Assembly (NCBI GenBank): GCA_037178675.1
Contig: JAYMGJ010000677.1
Coordinates: 1-43,396 of the forward strand
Length of the DNA stretch: 43,396 nt
Direction of reading: 5' to 3'
Source of the DNA: Scleroderma bovista
Lineage: Eukaryota > Basidiomycota > Agaricomycetes > Boletales > Sclerodermataceae
Positions 43,337 to 43,396 of the stretch are shown here, piece after piece. The translations under genes were made by a program, and so were the position numbers. How positions within the stretch are numbered: the first letter of the stretch is position 1; every line of letters starts with the position of its first letter. The notes under the pieces were generated by a model, which was given only the letters and a program-made list of their open reading frames with translations, did not search any database and had not been told where the DNA came from.

Positions 43337-43396
43337 TCGCTAACGTAGGTCTGAAGGTACTGGTTGATCTCGCGGTTCAACCACTCCATTTGTCTG

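Larger units (their letters stand above)
40545..43396 (-). mobile_element. Ty3/Gypsy chromovirus F, 3' part, minus strand, split by element G
   Basis: Read right to left: integrase (43396-43337), element G, integrase C-terminus and chromodomain (41737-40938), polypurine tract (40927-40940), 3' LTR (40545-40926). Inserted in Copia D with left flank AGTGC. It belongs to a different Gypsy lineage from A and C by chromodomain and LTR sequence. The rest is beyond the right edge. Confidence 0.88.
40938..43396 (-). pseudogene. Gypsy F integrase C-terminus and chromodomain, split by G
   Basis: Before the gap (43396 to 43337): RQMEWLNREINQYLQTYVS. After the gap (41737 downwards): DRQGDWAKWIKIAQFVWNNT, typical of the integrase end, then the GPY/F-like region (KLTEKWIGPYEV, about 41370-41400) and a chromodomain (YLVHWKGYEEHERTWEPSSN, about 41110-41170), which would steer insertion to modified histones. 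A stop occurs in the junction region near 41365. C-terminal tail to 40938. The split by G disables the protein. Confidence 0.85.

Noticed and set aside
1..43396. tRNA and rRNA genes, bacterial operons, phage features
   Set aside because: No tRNA cloverleaf, rRNA signature or Shine-Dalgarno-led gene arrays were seen on reading.

Overview
This window looks like a stretch of nuclear heterochromatin from a filamentous fungus, most likely an agaricomycete basidiomycete. The evidence is short GT-AG introns of about 40-56 nt, basidiomycete-style BTB/POZ and rve-transposase genes, chromodomain Ty3/Gypsy elements, and no recognisable single-copy host gene. Nearly all of it is transposable elements inserted into one another. 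Most coding sequence is decayed, so most 'genes' are broken element genes.

Layout. 1-4093: minus-strand Ty3/Gypsy element (A), running off the left edge, with a solo LTR (1566-2882) in its gag. It sits in the reverse transcriptase of a minus-strand Ty1/Copia element (B, 4094-19134), which also carries a solo LTR (6579-7258). The B leader is split by a 9,849-bp DNA transposon (T, 8893-18741) with long terminal inverted repeats, CACTG...CAGTG ends and a 3-bp TCA duplication. T carries an rve/DDE transposase gene, two BTB genes, a Cys-rich spliced gene, a possible PD-(D/E)XK nuclease gene and an ACG/CAC-rich tract. 19135-28528: an old plus-strand Copia element (H), preceded by about 2.4 kb of unrecognised coding sequence with two hydrophobic segments and two PPxY motifs. 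That sequence is cut by two solo LTRs (21405-21864, 21884-23159). 28529-40544: a second copy of the B-type Copia (D, plus strand), inserted in the RNase H region of H. D contains a complete Gypsy chromovirus (C, 30235-38045) and a solo LTR (39725-40306), and is cut by another Gypsy (F, minus, from 40545). F is interrupted by a compact non-autonomous LTR element (G, 41738-43336) whose two LTRs look identical.

How the parts work together. The deepest nesting is H > D > F > G, which gives a relative order of insertion. C and A share a predicted -1 frameshift module (A_AAA_AAA plus hairpin) joining Gag to Pol, and C carries an antisense spliced accessory gene between integrase and 3' LTR. C also has mutated protease and RT catalytic motifs and a 23-bp deletion of its LTR end and primer-binding region.

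Almost every premature stop I could place in a conserved frame is TGA, usually where Arg is expected. In one case the sister copy in this window still has CGA. This points to decay of methylated CpG rather than classical CpA-type RIP. The most interesting objects are transposon T with its cargo, the unknown PPxY/membrane coding region of H, and the young element G. All calls are by eye; nothing was searched or aligned by software.
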